DNA of 64,000 nt, taken from the NCBI RefSeq assembly GCF_013912375.1, contig NZ_JACETV010000001.1:248001-312000 (forward strand), read 5' to 3'. Position 1 is the stretch's first letter, and each line of letters begins with the position of its first letter. The notes under the pieces are model-generated. The model was not told the DNA's origin and ran no database searches. It saw nothing but the letters and a program-made list of their open reading frames with translations. The translations under genes were made by a program, and so were the position numbers. Positions 28,921 through 39,632 of the stretch are shown here, piece after piece. Source of the stretch: Emticicia sp. BO119 (lineage in GTDB: Bacteria > Bacteroidota > Bacteroidia > Cytophagales > Spirosomataceae).

Positions 28921-29750
28921 TTAGCCTCCTCATCCCCTCCATCCTCGTCCGGTTCCTTGAATATGAACTCCGGCCAGACCAGATTCAGGACTTTAAAACT
29001 AAAATCAACCGTTTGCTGGATGGCCAGGTGGAGGAGTTCCATAACCATATCGCAGGGAGCGAACAAACCAGGCTGGGGTATCCCTACATACAATATCGTT
29101 CTATTAAAACCCTGATGCAGAATGATCTCGGCGATAAGCGAAACTTTCATCTGGCCGCATTATTCGGCGTTGCTGATGGCGTTGATCTAATTCTTGATTT
29201 ACTCAACCAGATTTACCATACAGGCAAACCTGAAAGCTTGTATCATTTTGAGGTAGAAGAATATCAAACCCCTGTGATGATGACAGAAACCCCTCAGAAA
29301 TATAAAATTAACCATTGGCTGCCGCTTAATACCATTTTCAGAAAAGAAGAAAACCAAAAAACGGATAATTATGAAAAGTGGAAAACAGAAATGAAAATGA
29401 CCGGGCGCATTAGCTTTCTTGAAGGAATTGTGGCAGGGCATATCAAAGATTTTTGTAGCGAAATCGGCTTTAGAATCCCCGACAGACAATTGACAGTAAG
29501 CCTGCTCGATTACCGGACACTGGGAAAAATAAAATATCCCAACAACGACCACCACGAAGTAAAGTACGAAGCATTTGATGTCATTTACGAAGCCAATATT
29601 CAACTGCCCGAATACCTCGGCATGGGCAAAGGCAAGAGCAAAGGCTTTGGCTGGCAAACCCGAACAGAGCACCATCAACTGATAGACCCTCAGAGGCTCA
29701 GAGACTATCAGGCACAAAAACAGCAAAAGAGTTGGCGACGGAGCAGATAA
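28917..29750 (+). CDS. cas6: Cas6 pre-crRNA endonuclease
   Basis: This 277-residue protein shows the C-terminal Cas6 glycine-rich loop GMGKGKSKGFGW (about 235-247), and a basic end follows. N-terminal His residues near 40 are candidates for the general base, but I cannot name one. Cas6 cuts the repeats of the long transcript to free crRNAs. The gene is clearly more GC-rich than its upstream neighbour. Its TAA overlaps an ATG as TAATG, which would couple translation to the next frame. Confidence 0.78.
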   Translation: MISLLIPSILVRFLEYELRPDQIQDFKTKINRLLDGQVEEFHNHIAGSEQTRLGYPYIQYRSIKTLMQNDLGDKRNFHLAALFGVADGVDLILDLLNQIYHTGKPESLYHFEVEEYQTPVMMTETPQKYKINHWLPLNTIFRKEENQKTDNYEKWKTEMKMTGRISFLEGIVAGHIKDFCSEIGFRIPDRQLTVSLLDYRTLGKIKYPNNDHHEVKYEAFDVIYEANIQLPEYLGMGKGKSKGFGWQTRTEHHQLIDPQRLRDYQAQKQQKSWRRSR

Positions 29751-29814
29751 TGCTCAAACAATCGTTCTTTGACATATCGGCAATAAAAATTTTCAGGGAA
29801 ACCGTATTGAATCA

Positions 29815-30867
29815 ATGGCTTGCGCAACCGGAAATATCAGGTACTTTAAATCTCTTCAAAACCAGCTTTTGCAGGCGCGAACCGTCGAAAAAATGGCACG
29901 CCTCCTCGGAATTGAACACAGAACACTTGATTATCTGGCCGAAAGGCCCCAATACAATGAATTCGATGTGCCTAAAAAGAACGGAGGTTTCAGGCACATC
30001 GAAGACCCTGACAATGAGCTTAAAAACGTACTTCGCCTATTCAATGATTACCTGCAAGCGGTGTACTATTTCCGGAAATCCGATGCCGCTTATGGATTTG
30101 TGAGAGTACCCGACAACGATACAGCCCCCCGTAATATTCTTTCAAATGCCGAAAAACACCGCAACCGGCCCTGGATGCTCAATGTAGATTTTCTTGATTT
30201 TTTCCACCAGATAAAACAGATAGAAATATACGAATTATTTGTGTGCCCACCTTTCAATTTCGGTGAAGAACTGGCTGTTCTGCTTTCAAAACTGACTACT
30301 TATAAAGGACGCCTCCCGATGGGCTCGCCTACCTCACCGGTCTTGTCAAACTTTGCAACACTTTTGCTCGATCAGGATCTGCTCGGTTTTGCCACAAAAA
30401 AAGATCTCGTTTATTCCAGATTCGCCGACGACCTCACCTTCTCTGCCAATAGTCCGCTTTCGGTTGAACACCTCACCGGAATCAGGCAGATTTGTGCCTT
30501 CTACGGCCTGAAATTAAATGAAAATAAAATAAATTTTTTCTTGCCTCATCAAACCAAAATCGTAACCGGATTAATCGTCACAAACCGCGTAGACATACCG
30601 CATACCTATCTCGAAGACCTCCGGAAAGAAATTGACAAGCTCAGAACAGTGCTTGAAATCAATTACCGTACAGGCAGGCAGGCCTCAGAATGGGTGCAGC
30701 GGTTTCATCAGCAAATCGAAGGCGCCATCGAATTTATACGTCAGATAGAAACCTCTAAGAGCCCGGATTACCAGCAGATCAGGCAGTACTACGCAGAGTC
30801 TCAACAAATGGCAGAAAATTATCAGCCCACCAGCTGGTTAGATTTTGGGTATCATAAATTTATCTGA
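29815..30867 (+). CDS. CRISPR-associated reverse transcriptase
   Basis: This 350-residue RT carries NVDFLDFFHQI (catalytic Asp near 125), LPMGSPTSPVLSNF and the active site YSRFADD (Asp205-Asp206). It allows spacers to be taken from RNA through Cas1-Cas2. The frame opens at ATG 29815, but a TAATG at the cas6 stop starts another frame at 29750. That frame reads as plausible protein (LKQSFFDISAIKIFRETV) and would need a -1 shift to join the RT. So the true N-terminus is uncertain. Phe replaces the usual Tyr of YxDD-type RTs. Confidence 0.85.
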   Translation: MACATGNIRYFKSLQNQLLQARTVEKMARLLGIEHRTLDYLAERPQYNEFDVPKKNGGFRHIEDPDNELKNVLRLFNDYLQAVYYFRKSDAAYGFVRVPDNDTAPRNILSNAEKHRNRPWMLNVDFLDFFHQIKQIEIYELFVCPPFNFGEELAVLLSKLTTYKGRLPMGSPTSPVLSNFATLLLDQDLLGFATKKDLVYSRFADDLTFSANSPLSVEHLTGIRQICAFYGLKLNENKINFFLPHQTKIVTGLIVTNRVDIPHTYLEDLRKEIDKLRTVLEINYRTGRQASEWVQRFHQQIEGAIEFIRQIETSKSPDYQQIRQYYAESQQMAENYQPTSWLDFGYHKFI

Positions 30868-30869
30868 AA

Positions 30870-31850
30870 ATGCACCTCGTACTCGATACTAAAGGAATTA
30901 ATATGCAGGTGCGGAACGCCTGCTTCTATCTTAAAACCGATAAACACGAGCGGATCATCAATCCGCATAAGATTTCAAGCATATCGGTTCTTTCGCAATG
31001 CTGGCTCAGTAGCTCGGCTATCCGCTTGGCAGTGCAGCATCGTATCCCGATTTACTTTCATAATGGGCTTGGCAATATCGAAGCTCGGCTTTGGAGTGCT
31101 TCTTTTGGCCATCTCGCAACCAACCGGCGCCAGCAGGTATTATTTAGTACAGCCTGCCAGGCCACCGAATGGATAATCAGCCTCTTTGATTACAAAGCAC
31201 AGGAGCAGATAAAAAACCTGAGATACCTGAAATCAAGAAAAACAGCCCAGGCAGACCCTATCGAAAAAGCCATTGAACAAATTACCGGTAAAATAACAGA
31301 TTTGCATACACACAAAACCCAGAGACTCTCTGATTGCGCAGCATCAGTTATGGGTAAAGAGGGAGCTATCGCACGCTGCTATTGGCAGGCATTAACCCTA
31401 TGTATGCCAGACAATATGCAATTCGATAACAGGAATCGAAGACCCGCGCACGATAATTTTAATGCCGCCCTGAACTACCTCTATGGCATGCTCTATGGAG
31501 TAATCGAAAACGCATTGTTTACCGTAGGTCTTGACCCTTATCTGGGGTTGCTCCATGCCGACGAGTACAACCAACCCACACTCGCATTCGACATGATAGA
31601 ACCCTTCCGGCCCTGGGCCGACAGGCTCCTGTTAGAAGCGATTCTGAAATCAGAGATGAAAGATAGTTTTTTTGAACCCAGAAACGAAGGTATCTGGCTT
31701 AGCAAGGCAGGCAAACAATTTTTTATCCCCCGCTTTGATAGTTTCTTTGCCGAGAAAACAATCTTCAGAAACAAAACACTCAGTAGAAATGCACAGATTT
31801 ATAGAATAGCAGGTGATTTTTTGGAAATATTAAATAACTTTACAGAGTAA
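30870..31850 (+). CDS. cas1: Cas1 integrase
   Basis: This 326-residue protein has the Cas1 catalytic triad: Glu164 in GKEGAIARCYW, His229 in GLLHADEYNQ and Asp241 in LAFDMIEPFRPWADR. It inserts new spacers at the leader end of the array together with Cas2. The start is 2 bases after the RT stop. It is stand-alone here, not fused to RT. Confidence 0.95.
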   Translation: MHLVLDTKGINMQVRNACFYLKTDKHERIINPHKISSISVLSQCWLSSSAIRLAVQHRIPIYFHNGLGNIEARLWSASFGHLATNRRQQVLFSTACQATEWIISLFDYKAQEQIKNLRYLKSRKTAQADPIEKAIEQITGKITDLHTHKTQRLSDCAASVMGKEGAIARCYWQALTLCMPDNMQFDNRNRRPAHDNFNAALNYLYGMLYGVIENALFTVGLDPYLGLLHADEYNQPTLAFDMIEPFRPWADRLLLEAILKSEMKDSFFEPRNEGIWLSKAGKQFFIPRFDSFFAEKTIFRNKTLSRNAQIYRIAGDFLEILNNFTE

Positions 31851-31858
31851 TACAGCAA

Positions 31859-32152
31859 ATGTACCTGGCGTTTTATGATATTGAAATAGATAGAATCAGA
31901 ACACGGGTAGCCGATAAACTGCTCAGAGCAGGACTTGAGCGGATACAATATTCTGTATTTTTTGGCCCCCTGACCGATACTCAAAAAAAGAAATTGCTGA
32001 CCGACATCGAAAAAATAGTAGGAGATTTATCTAAAAGTAATTTTTTATTGATACCCCTCAGCCCCACAAACATTGAAAACGCTTACCATTGTGGAGAGAC
32101 ACCCCCAGATTGGGAGTATCTTTTAGGGAAGCAGCTAACACTTATTATCTGA
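31859..32152 (+). CDS. cas2: Cas2
   Basis: This 97-residue protein starts MYLAFYDIEIDRIRTRVADK, with the conserved Asp7, followed by LLRAGLERIQYSVFFG. It ends with two strands. Cas2 forms the dimeric core that bridges Cas1 dimers during integration. It starts 8 bases after cas1, and the leader and array start 97 bases after its stop. Confidence 0.93.
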   Translation: MYLAFYDIEIDRIRTRVADKLLRAGLERIQYSVFFGPLTDTQKKKLLTDIEKIVGDLSKSNFLLIPLSPTNIENAYHCGETPPDWEYLLGKQLTLII

Positions 32153-32249
32153 TTGCTTATTTTAGACCAAATGCATCAATTGCCTGATTCTAAAAACAAA
32201 CAAATAAGTAGTATTTTATTGATTATCAGTACATTAGAACCCATTAAGG
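32153..32249 (+). promoter_or_regulatory. CRISPR leader
   Basis: These 97 AT-rich bases lie between cas2 and the first repeat. The far end of the array has the degenerate repeat, so new spacers enter here and the array should be transcribed rightward from here. No clear promoter pair was found. The 12-mer TTGATTATCAGT at 32219-32230 recurs at 41459-41470. Confidence 0.7.
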
Positions 32250-35200
32250 GTAGAAATGAAGACCTTTTCAAGATAGGATTACGACGATTAATTGGTCTAC
32301 CTTTTTCACCTGTGCTTTCGTAGAAATGAAGACCTTTTCAAGATAGGATTACGACATAATTTAATAATGCCATAAGATTAGAAAAATTGTTGTAGAAATG
32401 AAGACCTTTTCAAGATAGGATTACGACTCTCTTCTATCGCCTTAGTCTGGAACTCTCTCCATTGTAGAAATGAAGACCTTTTCAAGATAGGATTACGACA
32501 TAACGAGCGGTTGGATTACCGGAGCAACTACAGGTAGAAATGAAGACCTTTTCAAGATAGGATTACGACTACTTGTCCTGTGTTATGTGTGATTTTTCTG
32601 TACTTGTAGAAATGAAGACCTTTTCAAGATAGGATTACGACGTTCATTGAAGTTATGTGTATCAGATGTCTTAGCGGTAGAAATGAAGACCTTTTCAAGA
32701 TAGGATTACGACAGTTCACGTTCTGTCTCGTTACTTCTGATAATGTAGAAATGAAGACCTTTTCAAGATAGGATTACGACTCTCGACTATACTCGTACAG
32801 AGTAATGGTGCGACGTAGAAATGAAGACCTTTTCAAGATAGGATTACGACGCTTACAATCTTAGGGACGTCCTCCCCCTTATCAAAGTAGAAATGAAGAC
32901 CTTTTCAAGATAGGATTACGACATTAAGTAAATCTTCAACAGTCATTTGAAGTATGTAGAAATGAAGACCTTTTCAAGATAGGATTACGACACTTCTTCA
33001 CGCCCTGTTGCTTTAGGAACGTGGTGTAGAAATGAAGACCTTTTCAAGATAGGATTACGACACTAAGAGTAGTGTAACAATCCAGAGGATTGTTCTCGTA
33101 GAAATGAAGACCTTTTCAAGATAGGATTACGACACTTCTTCACGCCCTGTTGCTTTAGGAACGTGGTGTAGAAATGAAGACCTTTTCAAGATAGGATTAC
33201 GACAGTGGGGCGGTACAAATCGTCCGCGATTTGTCCGGTAGAAATGAAGACCTTTTCAAGATAGGATTACGACACCAGTTGTTCCGTCCTGAAGTCGCGT
33301 TGTAGTTAGGTAGAAATGAAGACCTTTTCAAGATAGGATTACGACTACTGTTTGAGAGAACTGGCGAGATTTTTCTGTGTAGAAATGAAGACCTTTTCAA
33401 GATAGGATTACGACTGTTCTCGCTCGTATACACCGTGTACACGGTGATAGGTAGAAATGAAGACCTTTTCAAGATAGGATTACGACAATTCTTATTGTAA
33501 GAAATACTTACAATACCTATGGTAGAAATGAAGACCTTTTCAAGATAGGATTACGACTCTACAATTTCGTTTTCTTGATGTACATTTTCCTCAATGTAGA
33601 AATGAAGACCTTTTCAAGAAGGATTACGACTCTTCATCATCCTGGATGTTCACATGTAACTTTTCTGTAGAAATGAAGACCTTTTCAAGATAGGATTACG
33701 ACTTTTTCATCAGGCTCAAACCCGCCCAAAAACCCTTGTAGAAATGAAGACCTTTTCAAGATAGGATTACGACACTGAACACCTACGGCTTCAATTGATT
33801 CAGCCAAGTAGAAATGAAGACCTTTTCAAGATAGGATTACGACAACAACATACTTAACCAGGGATTTGAAAATAGTTGTAGAAATGAAGACCTTTTCAAG
33901 ATAGGATTACGACACAAAAATACCGACTTCAAATCAGCGTACTGATTGTAGAAATGAAGACCTTTTCAAGATAGGATTACGACTAAAAGTGCCGCCTGAA
34001 CGCAGGCGATGATTTGAAGTAGAAATGAAGACCTTTTCAAGATAGGATTACGACAGTACGTTCTTTTGTAGTGAAATGAAAATAACAAGTAGAAATGAAG
34101 ACCTTTTCAAGATAGGATTACGACTTAAATAATCTGTTTCTCAGAAGCTCTTTGTGTAGAAATGAAGACCTTTTCAAGATAGGATTACGACACTCGTCCT
34201 CTTCGTTCTGATAGCTCTTAGGCGTAGTAGAAATGAAGACCTTTTCAAGATAGGATTACGACATCTTCGTCGGAAATGTAGGTCTCCGACACTACGTGTA
34301 GAAATGAAGACCTTTTCAAGATAGGATTACGACTCTTCATCATCCTGGATGTTCACATGTAACTTTTCTGTAGAAATGAAGACCTTTTCAAGATAGGATT
34401 ACGACCTCTATATCTGAAGTCTTATAGATCTCTACGACGTAGAAATGAAGACCTTTTCAAGATAGGATTACGACGAATTCAGAACGAACGAATCCGAGAA
34501 TAACGTCCGCAGTAGAAATGAAGACCTTTTCAAGATAGGATTACGACATATACTCAAAAATATCTTCTTCTACTGGTGTCCATGTAGAAATGAAGACCTT
34601 TTCAAGATAGGATTACGACTCTGTGTTGCATATATGGCGTCTTGCCAGTGATTGTTACTGTAGAAATGAAGACCTTTTCAAGATAGGATTACGACGTCTT
34701 GTATTCGGCCAATATATGCTGATGTAACTCGTAGAAATGAAGACCTTTTCAAGATAGGATTACGACAATCTACAATGACGTCTTTGTTTTCGGTTGTATT
34801 GAGTAGAAATGAAGACCTTTTCAAGATAGGATTACGACGTTGGGGTGATCTTATTTTCGCCTCCAAGCGCTGTGTAGAAATGAAGACCTTTTCAAGATAG
34901 GATTACGACCATAGTTTTGGGGCTTGATTCGACAGTTTTTCTTCGTAGAAATGAAGACCTTTTCAAGATAGGATTACGACTTTTAGTTAAATTACTGGTT
35001 GCTCGTAAACCTGACTGTAGAAATGAAGACCTTTTCAAGATAGGATTACGACACCCGGATTAATGGTGACAGATTGAGCAAGTGATGTAGAAATGAAGAC
35101 CTTTTCAAGATAGGATTACGACCGCTCGGTGAGGAAACTATGCTATCGTGTGCAATGTAGAAATGAAGACCTTTTCAAGATAGGATTACGACAATGTTTA

Positions 35201-38200
35201 CAAATTGCCATCATTACTAATGGTACTGTAGAAATGAAGACCTTTTCAAGATAGGATTACGACTGAGGAAGTCAGTTATGGCTGGCAAGAGCCAGGAAGT
35301 AGAAATGAAGACCTTTTCAAGATAGGATTACGACATCTTAGGCACACCCTCACCCTTATCAAAAGAGCGGTAGAAATGAAGACCTTTTCAAGATAGGATT
35401 ACGACTCCCTCGGTGAATACTCGGATAGCTGTGAACACACGGTAGAAATGAAGACCTTTTCAAGATAGGATTACGACAGTGAACACACGCTTAGCGTCGG
35501 TTACACCTAACAGCGTAGAAATGAAGACCTTTTCAAGATAGGATTACGACACTCCGGCACTTGTTTGTTTTAATATTTCTGTAGAAATGAAGACCTTTTC
35601 AAGATAGGATTACGACACTAAGTTTTTGGCTGTTTTCACGTCTTTTTGCGTTGTAGAAATGAAGACCTTTTCAAGATAGGATTACGACAGTCAGATAACT
35701 GAATACCATGCGTAGCCGTCGCTTGTAGAAATGAAGACCTTTTCAAGATAGGATTACGACACTTGTTACTTTTATACTTAAATCTTCCATTTTCTGTAGA
35801 AATGAAGACCTTTTCAAGATAGGATTACGACGTTCCTGACCTGGTTGGCTTCGGATCTACTACCGGGTAGAAATGAAGACCTTTTCAAGATAGGATTACG
35901 ACTTTGCTTCAAAATTTTCGTATGTTTTATCAAACTGTAGAAATGAAGACCTTTTCAAGATAGGATTACGACATTTCCGTATATGTTATTGCCGTCGCCG
36001 TATGGTAGAAATGAAGACCTTTTCAAGATAGGATTACGACTATTCGGGGATATAGCTGGCCACTACCATAGTAAGTAGAATTGAAGACCTTTTCAAGATA
36101 GGATTACGACTTTGGTAAATAAGCTCTGCAATAGACTGGGCTGCAGTGTAGAAATGAAGACCTTTTCAAGATAGGATTACGACAGTATTAGCCAAGCCTC
36201 CTCCGAAGACATGTCTTTGGGTAGAAATGAAGACCTTTTCAAGATAGGATTACGACTAAATAGTCTTCTTGGAGTTGTTCCAAATTCCTGTAGAAATGAA
36301 GACCTTTTCAAGATAGGATTACGACCTTATGCCCGGCTTGCATCGCCATTCGGTGATAGAGTAGAAATGAAGACCTTTTCAAGATAGGATTACGACTTCC
36401 TCTCCCTCCTCTTCACTCGTCTCAACATCATGTAGAAATGAAGACCTTTTCAAGATAGGATTACGACAAGCTGCCATCGACGTAAAAACCAAATTGATTG
36501 GTGTAGAAATGAAGACCTTTTCAAGATAGGATTACGACATCCTCCAGAGCCACCATTTCATTCACTCAACTACGTAGAAATGAAGACCTTTTCAAGATAG
36601 GATTACGACAGAATTAATCCCAATCCTAATAGAGACAATAGGACTGTAGAAATGAAGACCTTTTCAAGATAGGATTACGACACCTAGTGTTGCTGTAATC
36701 GTAAAGGAAAAACCGTAGAAATGAAGACCTTTTCAAGATAGGATTACGACAGTACCCTCCACCAACCCGACAACTGTTGAAAAAATGTAGAAATGAAGAC
36801 CTTTTCAAGATAGGATTACGACCTTTCTGGTTTCACATAAGCGTCTTGCCAATGATGTAGAAATGAAGACCTTTTCAAGATAGGATTACGACACTCAACT
36901 GTAGGGCGTAATGTAAAAATAGAGCAAGTAGAAATGAAGACCTTTTCAAGATAGGATTACGACATAACTTGCAGTTGCTCTGAAATTAATGTTGTCATGT
37001 AGAAATGAAGACCTTTTCAAGATAGGATTACGACATTAAACCCTTTCGGTGCAGGCGGCATGCCCAGGAAATAATGTAGAAATGAAGACCTTTTCAAGAT
37101 AGGATTACGACCTTGCAAAATGAATTCTCCGTGCAGTTCTTTTTCAGTAGAAATGAAGACCTTTTCAAGATAGGATTACGACATCCTCCAGAGCCACCAT
37201 TTCATTCACTCAACTACGTAGAAATGAAGACCTTTTCAAGATAGGATTACGACTGAATAATATCTGGAACAATAGGTTCTTCATAAGGTAGAAATGAAGA
37301 CCTTTTCAAGATAGGATTACGACATCCTCCAGAGCCACCATTTCATTCACTCAACTACGTAGAAATGAAGACCTTTTCAAGATAGGATTACGACTGAATA
37401 ATATCTGGAACAATAGGTTCTTCATAAGGTAGAAATGAAGACCTTTTCAAGATAGGATTACGACTTCCGCATAGATAGCCATGTGATGCTGTGATCGTAG
37501 TAGAAATGAAGACCTTTTCAAGATAGGATTACGACTGTCATTTTTATATTCCCTATCTGCTACGATATGGGTAGAAATGAAGACCTTTTCAAGATAGGAT
37601 TACGACTTTTCGTGATGGTAAGTTCCAATCAGGTTTGGTATGGTAGAAATGAAGACCTTTTCAAGATAGGATTACGACCGTTAGCTATGCCAGAGTCAGG
37701 TTGAGTAGGAGTGTAGAAATGAAGACCTTTTCAAGATAGGATTACGACATTCTTCCTTGTTTATACCTATAGCGTCCATTTCCTGTAGAAATGAAGACCT
37801 TTTCAAGATAGGATTACGACGCTTCCTTTTTAGATGGTGTTGCTATATATAAAGTAGAAATGAAGACCTTTTCAAGATAGGATTACGACACCTTGAAGAC
37901 TTTATCGTCTTTCTTTCCTAAGTAGGTAGAAATGAAGACCTTTTCAAGATAGGATTACGACCTCTTAGAGAATCTGCTTTTTTTATAAAGCAACGTAGAA
38001 ATGAAGACCTTTTCAAGATAGGATTACGACACCATTAGGCAATCTTATCAATTTGCCTTTCGCTGTAGAAATGAAGACCTTTTCAAGATAGGATTACGAC
38101 CCAAAATAACTTAAATACTGAAAATAAAACATTTCACAGTAGAAATGAAGACCTTTTCAAGATAGGATTACGACAAAAAAGTCTAAGTGGCCCAGCTTTT

Positions 38201-39593
38201 TTACCCCTTATGGGTAGAAATGAAGACCTTTTCAAGATAGGATTACGACATTCTCTTCTGCTATTAGTATTTCGCTACCAATGTAGAAATGAAGACCTTT
38301 TCAAGATAGGATTACGACTCCAATTTCTTTCCAGGCATAAATTCGCTCGGTGAGTAGAAATGAAGACCTTTTCAAGATAGGATTACGACAGTCATCGTCA
38401 TCACGCTCAGTGCTACGCTCCCCGTAGAAATGAAGACCTTTTCAAGATTGGATTACGACGCTTCACTATCTTCACGGCCTTCTTCGTATTGTCATAAGGT
38501 AGAAATGAAGACCTTTTCAAGATAGGATTACGACATCTTGTCGATTACTCGCATAAGCTTACGGGGTTAAGAGTAGAAATGAAGACCTTTTCAAGATAGG
38601 ATTACGACGTTTCTTTCGAATGCCTCGTCGATATGTGACTGCAGTAGAAATGAAGACCTTTTCAAGATAGGATTACGACTTTCTCCAACGAACACAATCT
38701 CGGAACCCTCTTTCGGTAGAAATGAAGACCTTTTCAAGATAGGATTACGACATATCTTCAGGCTTTGCAACCCACGCAGCAGCGCCGTAGAAATGAAGAC
38801 CTTTTCAAGATAGGATTACGACACATCTGCAACTTCATTAAGCTTTTTCTGACGGCGTAGAAATGAAGACCTTTTCAAGATAGGATTACGACCATATTTC
38901 TTCGCCTGGGCGAGCGAAAGTATAAAAAGTAGAAATGAAGACCTTTTCAAGATAGGATTACGACTGCTAACTGCTCCAGATCAATCATCTTAGTACGGCA
39001 TAGAAATGAAGACCTTTTCAAGATAGGATTACGACTGGTACAGTGCCTCCAATACTTGGCTCGGGAATTGTAGAAATGAAGACCTTTTCAAGATAGGATT
39101 ACGACGCTGTATAAGGATTTTTGATACTATCCTTAGCAAAGGTAGAAATGAAGACCTTTTCAAGATAGGATTACGACAGAAAAAAGAAATACAGGCAGAA
39201 GAAAAGCAATCGTAGAAATGAAGACCTTTTCAAGATAGGATTACGACTTGGACGAAGTTTGAGAAGTCTGACTCATTTTATTTGTAGAAATGAAGACCTT
39301 TTCAAGATAGGATTACGACTTCCACACCTAAGAAATACTTAAATTCCTCATTTAGTAGAAATGAAGACCTTTTCAAGATAGGATTACGACCCACCGTCCG
39401 CCGCATCGGCGTCTTCGCACAGCGTAGAAATGAAGACCTTTTCAAGAAAGGATTACGACTTCCTCAATACATTTAAAAGCTTTTCTTGCTCGTAGAAATG
39501 AAGACCTTTTCAAGATAGGATTACGACCTTCCATTTTACTTACTAATTGTTCAGCTCTTTCTGTAGAAATGAAGACCTTTTCAAGATAGGATT
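32250..39593 (+). CRISPR. CRISPR array, about 104 repeats of 36 bp
   Basis: The repeat begins GTAGAAATGAAGACC and ends GGATTACGAC (36 bases, weakly structured). I counted about 104 copies and 103 spacers of roughly 31-40 bases. The last copy (39563-39593) keeps 31 bases and then diverges, marking the old end. Repeat variants are near 33596 (one base lost), 36075 (A to T), 38424, 39000 and 39424. Some spacers occur twice or three times (for example 32992/33134, 33631/34334, 36539/37183/37324). The last eight bases, ATTACGAC, would be the crRNA 5' tag if processed like other type III repeats. Confidence 0.98.
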
Positions 39594-39632
39594 TTTATTA
39601 TTAGTAGAATTATTTATTATCTAAATTACTTA

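Noticed and set aside
29199-29726. Minus-strand frame of 175 codons inside cas6
   Set aside because: It is a shadow of the GC-richer cas6 frame; the Cas6 glycine-rich loop on the plus strand decides.
29732-30103. 123-codon frame overlapping the start of the RT gene
   Set aside because: Only its first 25 or so codons look coding. The rest is the RT sequence read in another frame. It is kept as evidence for a frameshift, not as a gene.
33197-36808. Minus-strand open frames with RNPILKRSSFL repeats
   Set aside because: They are translations of the CRISPR repeat itself and change with every spacer; they are not genes.
32286-39562. Spacers targeting genes of the element in this window
   Set aside because: By eye I found no spacer matching 41.5-64 kb. 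One faint likeness (a TSDTH-like peptide, spacer near 32642, against SDTHKY in the 62726 gene) is too short. A full BLAST of all spacers would be decisive.
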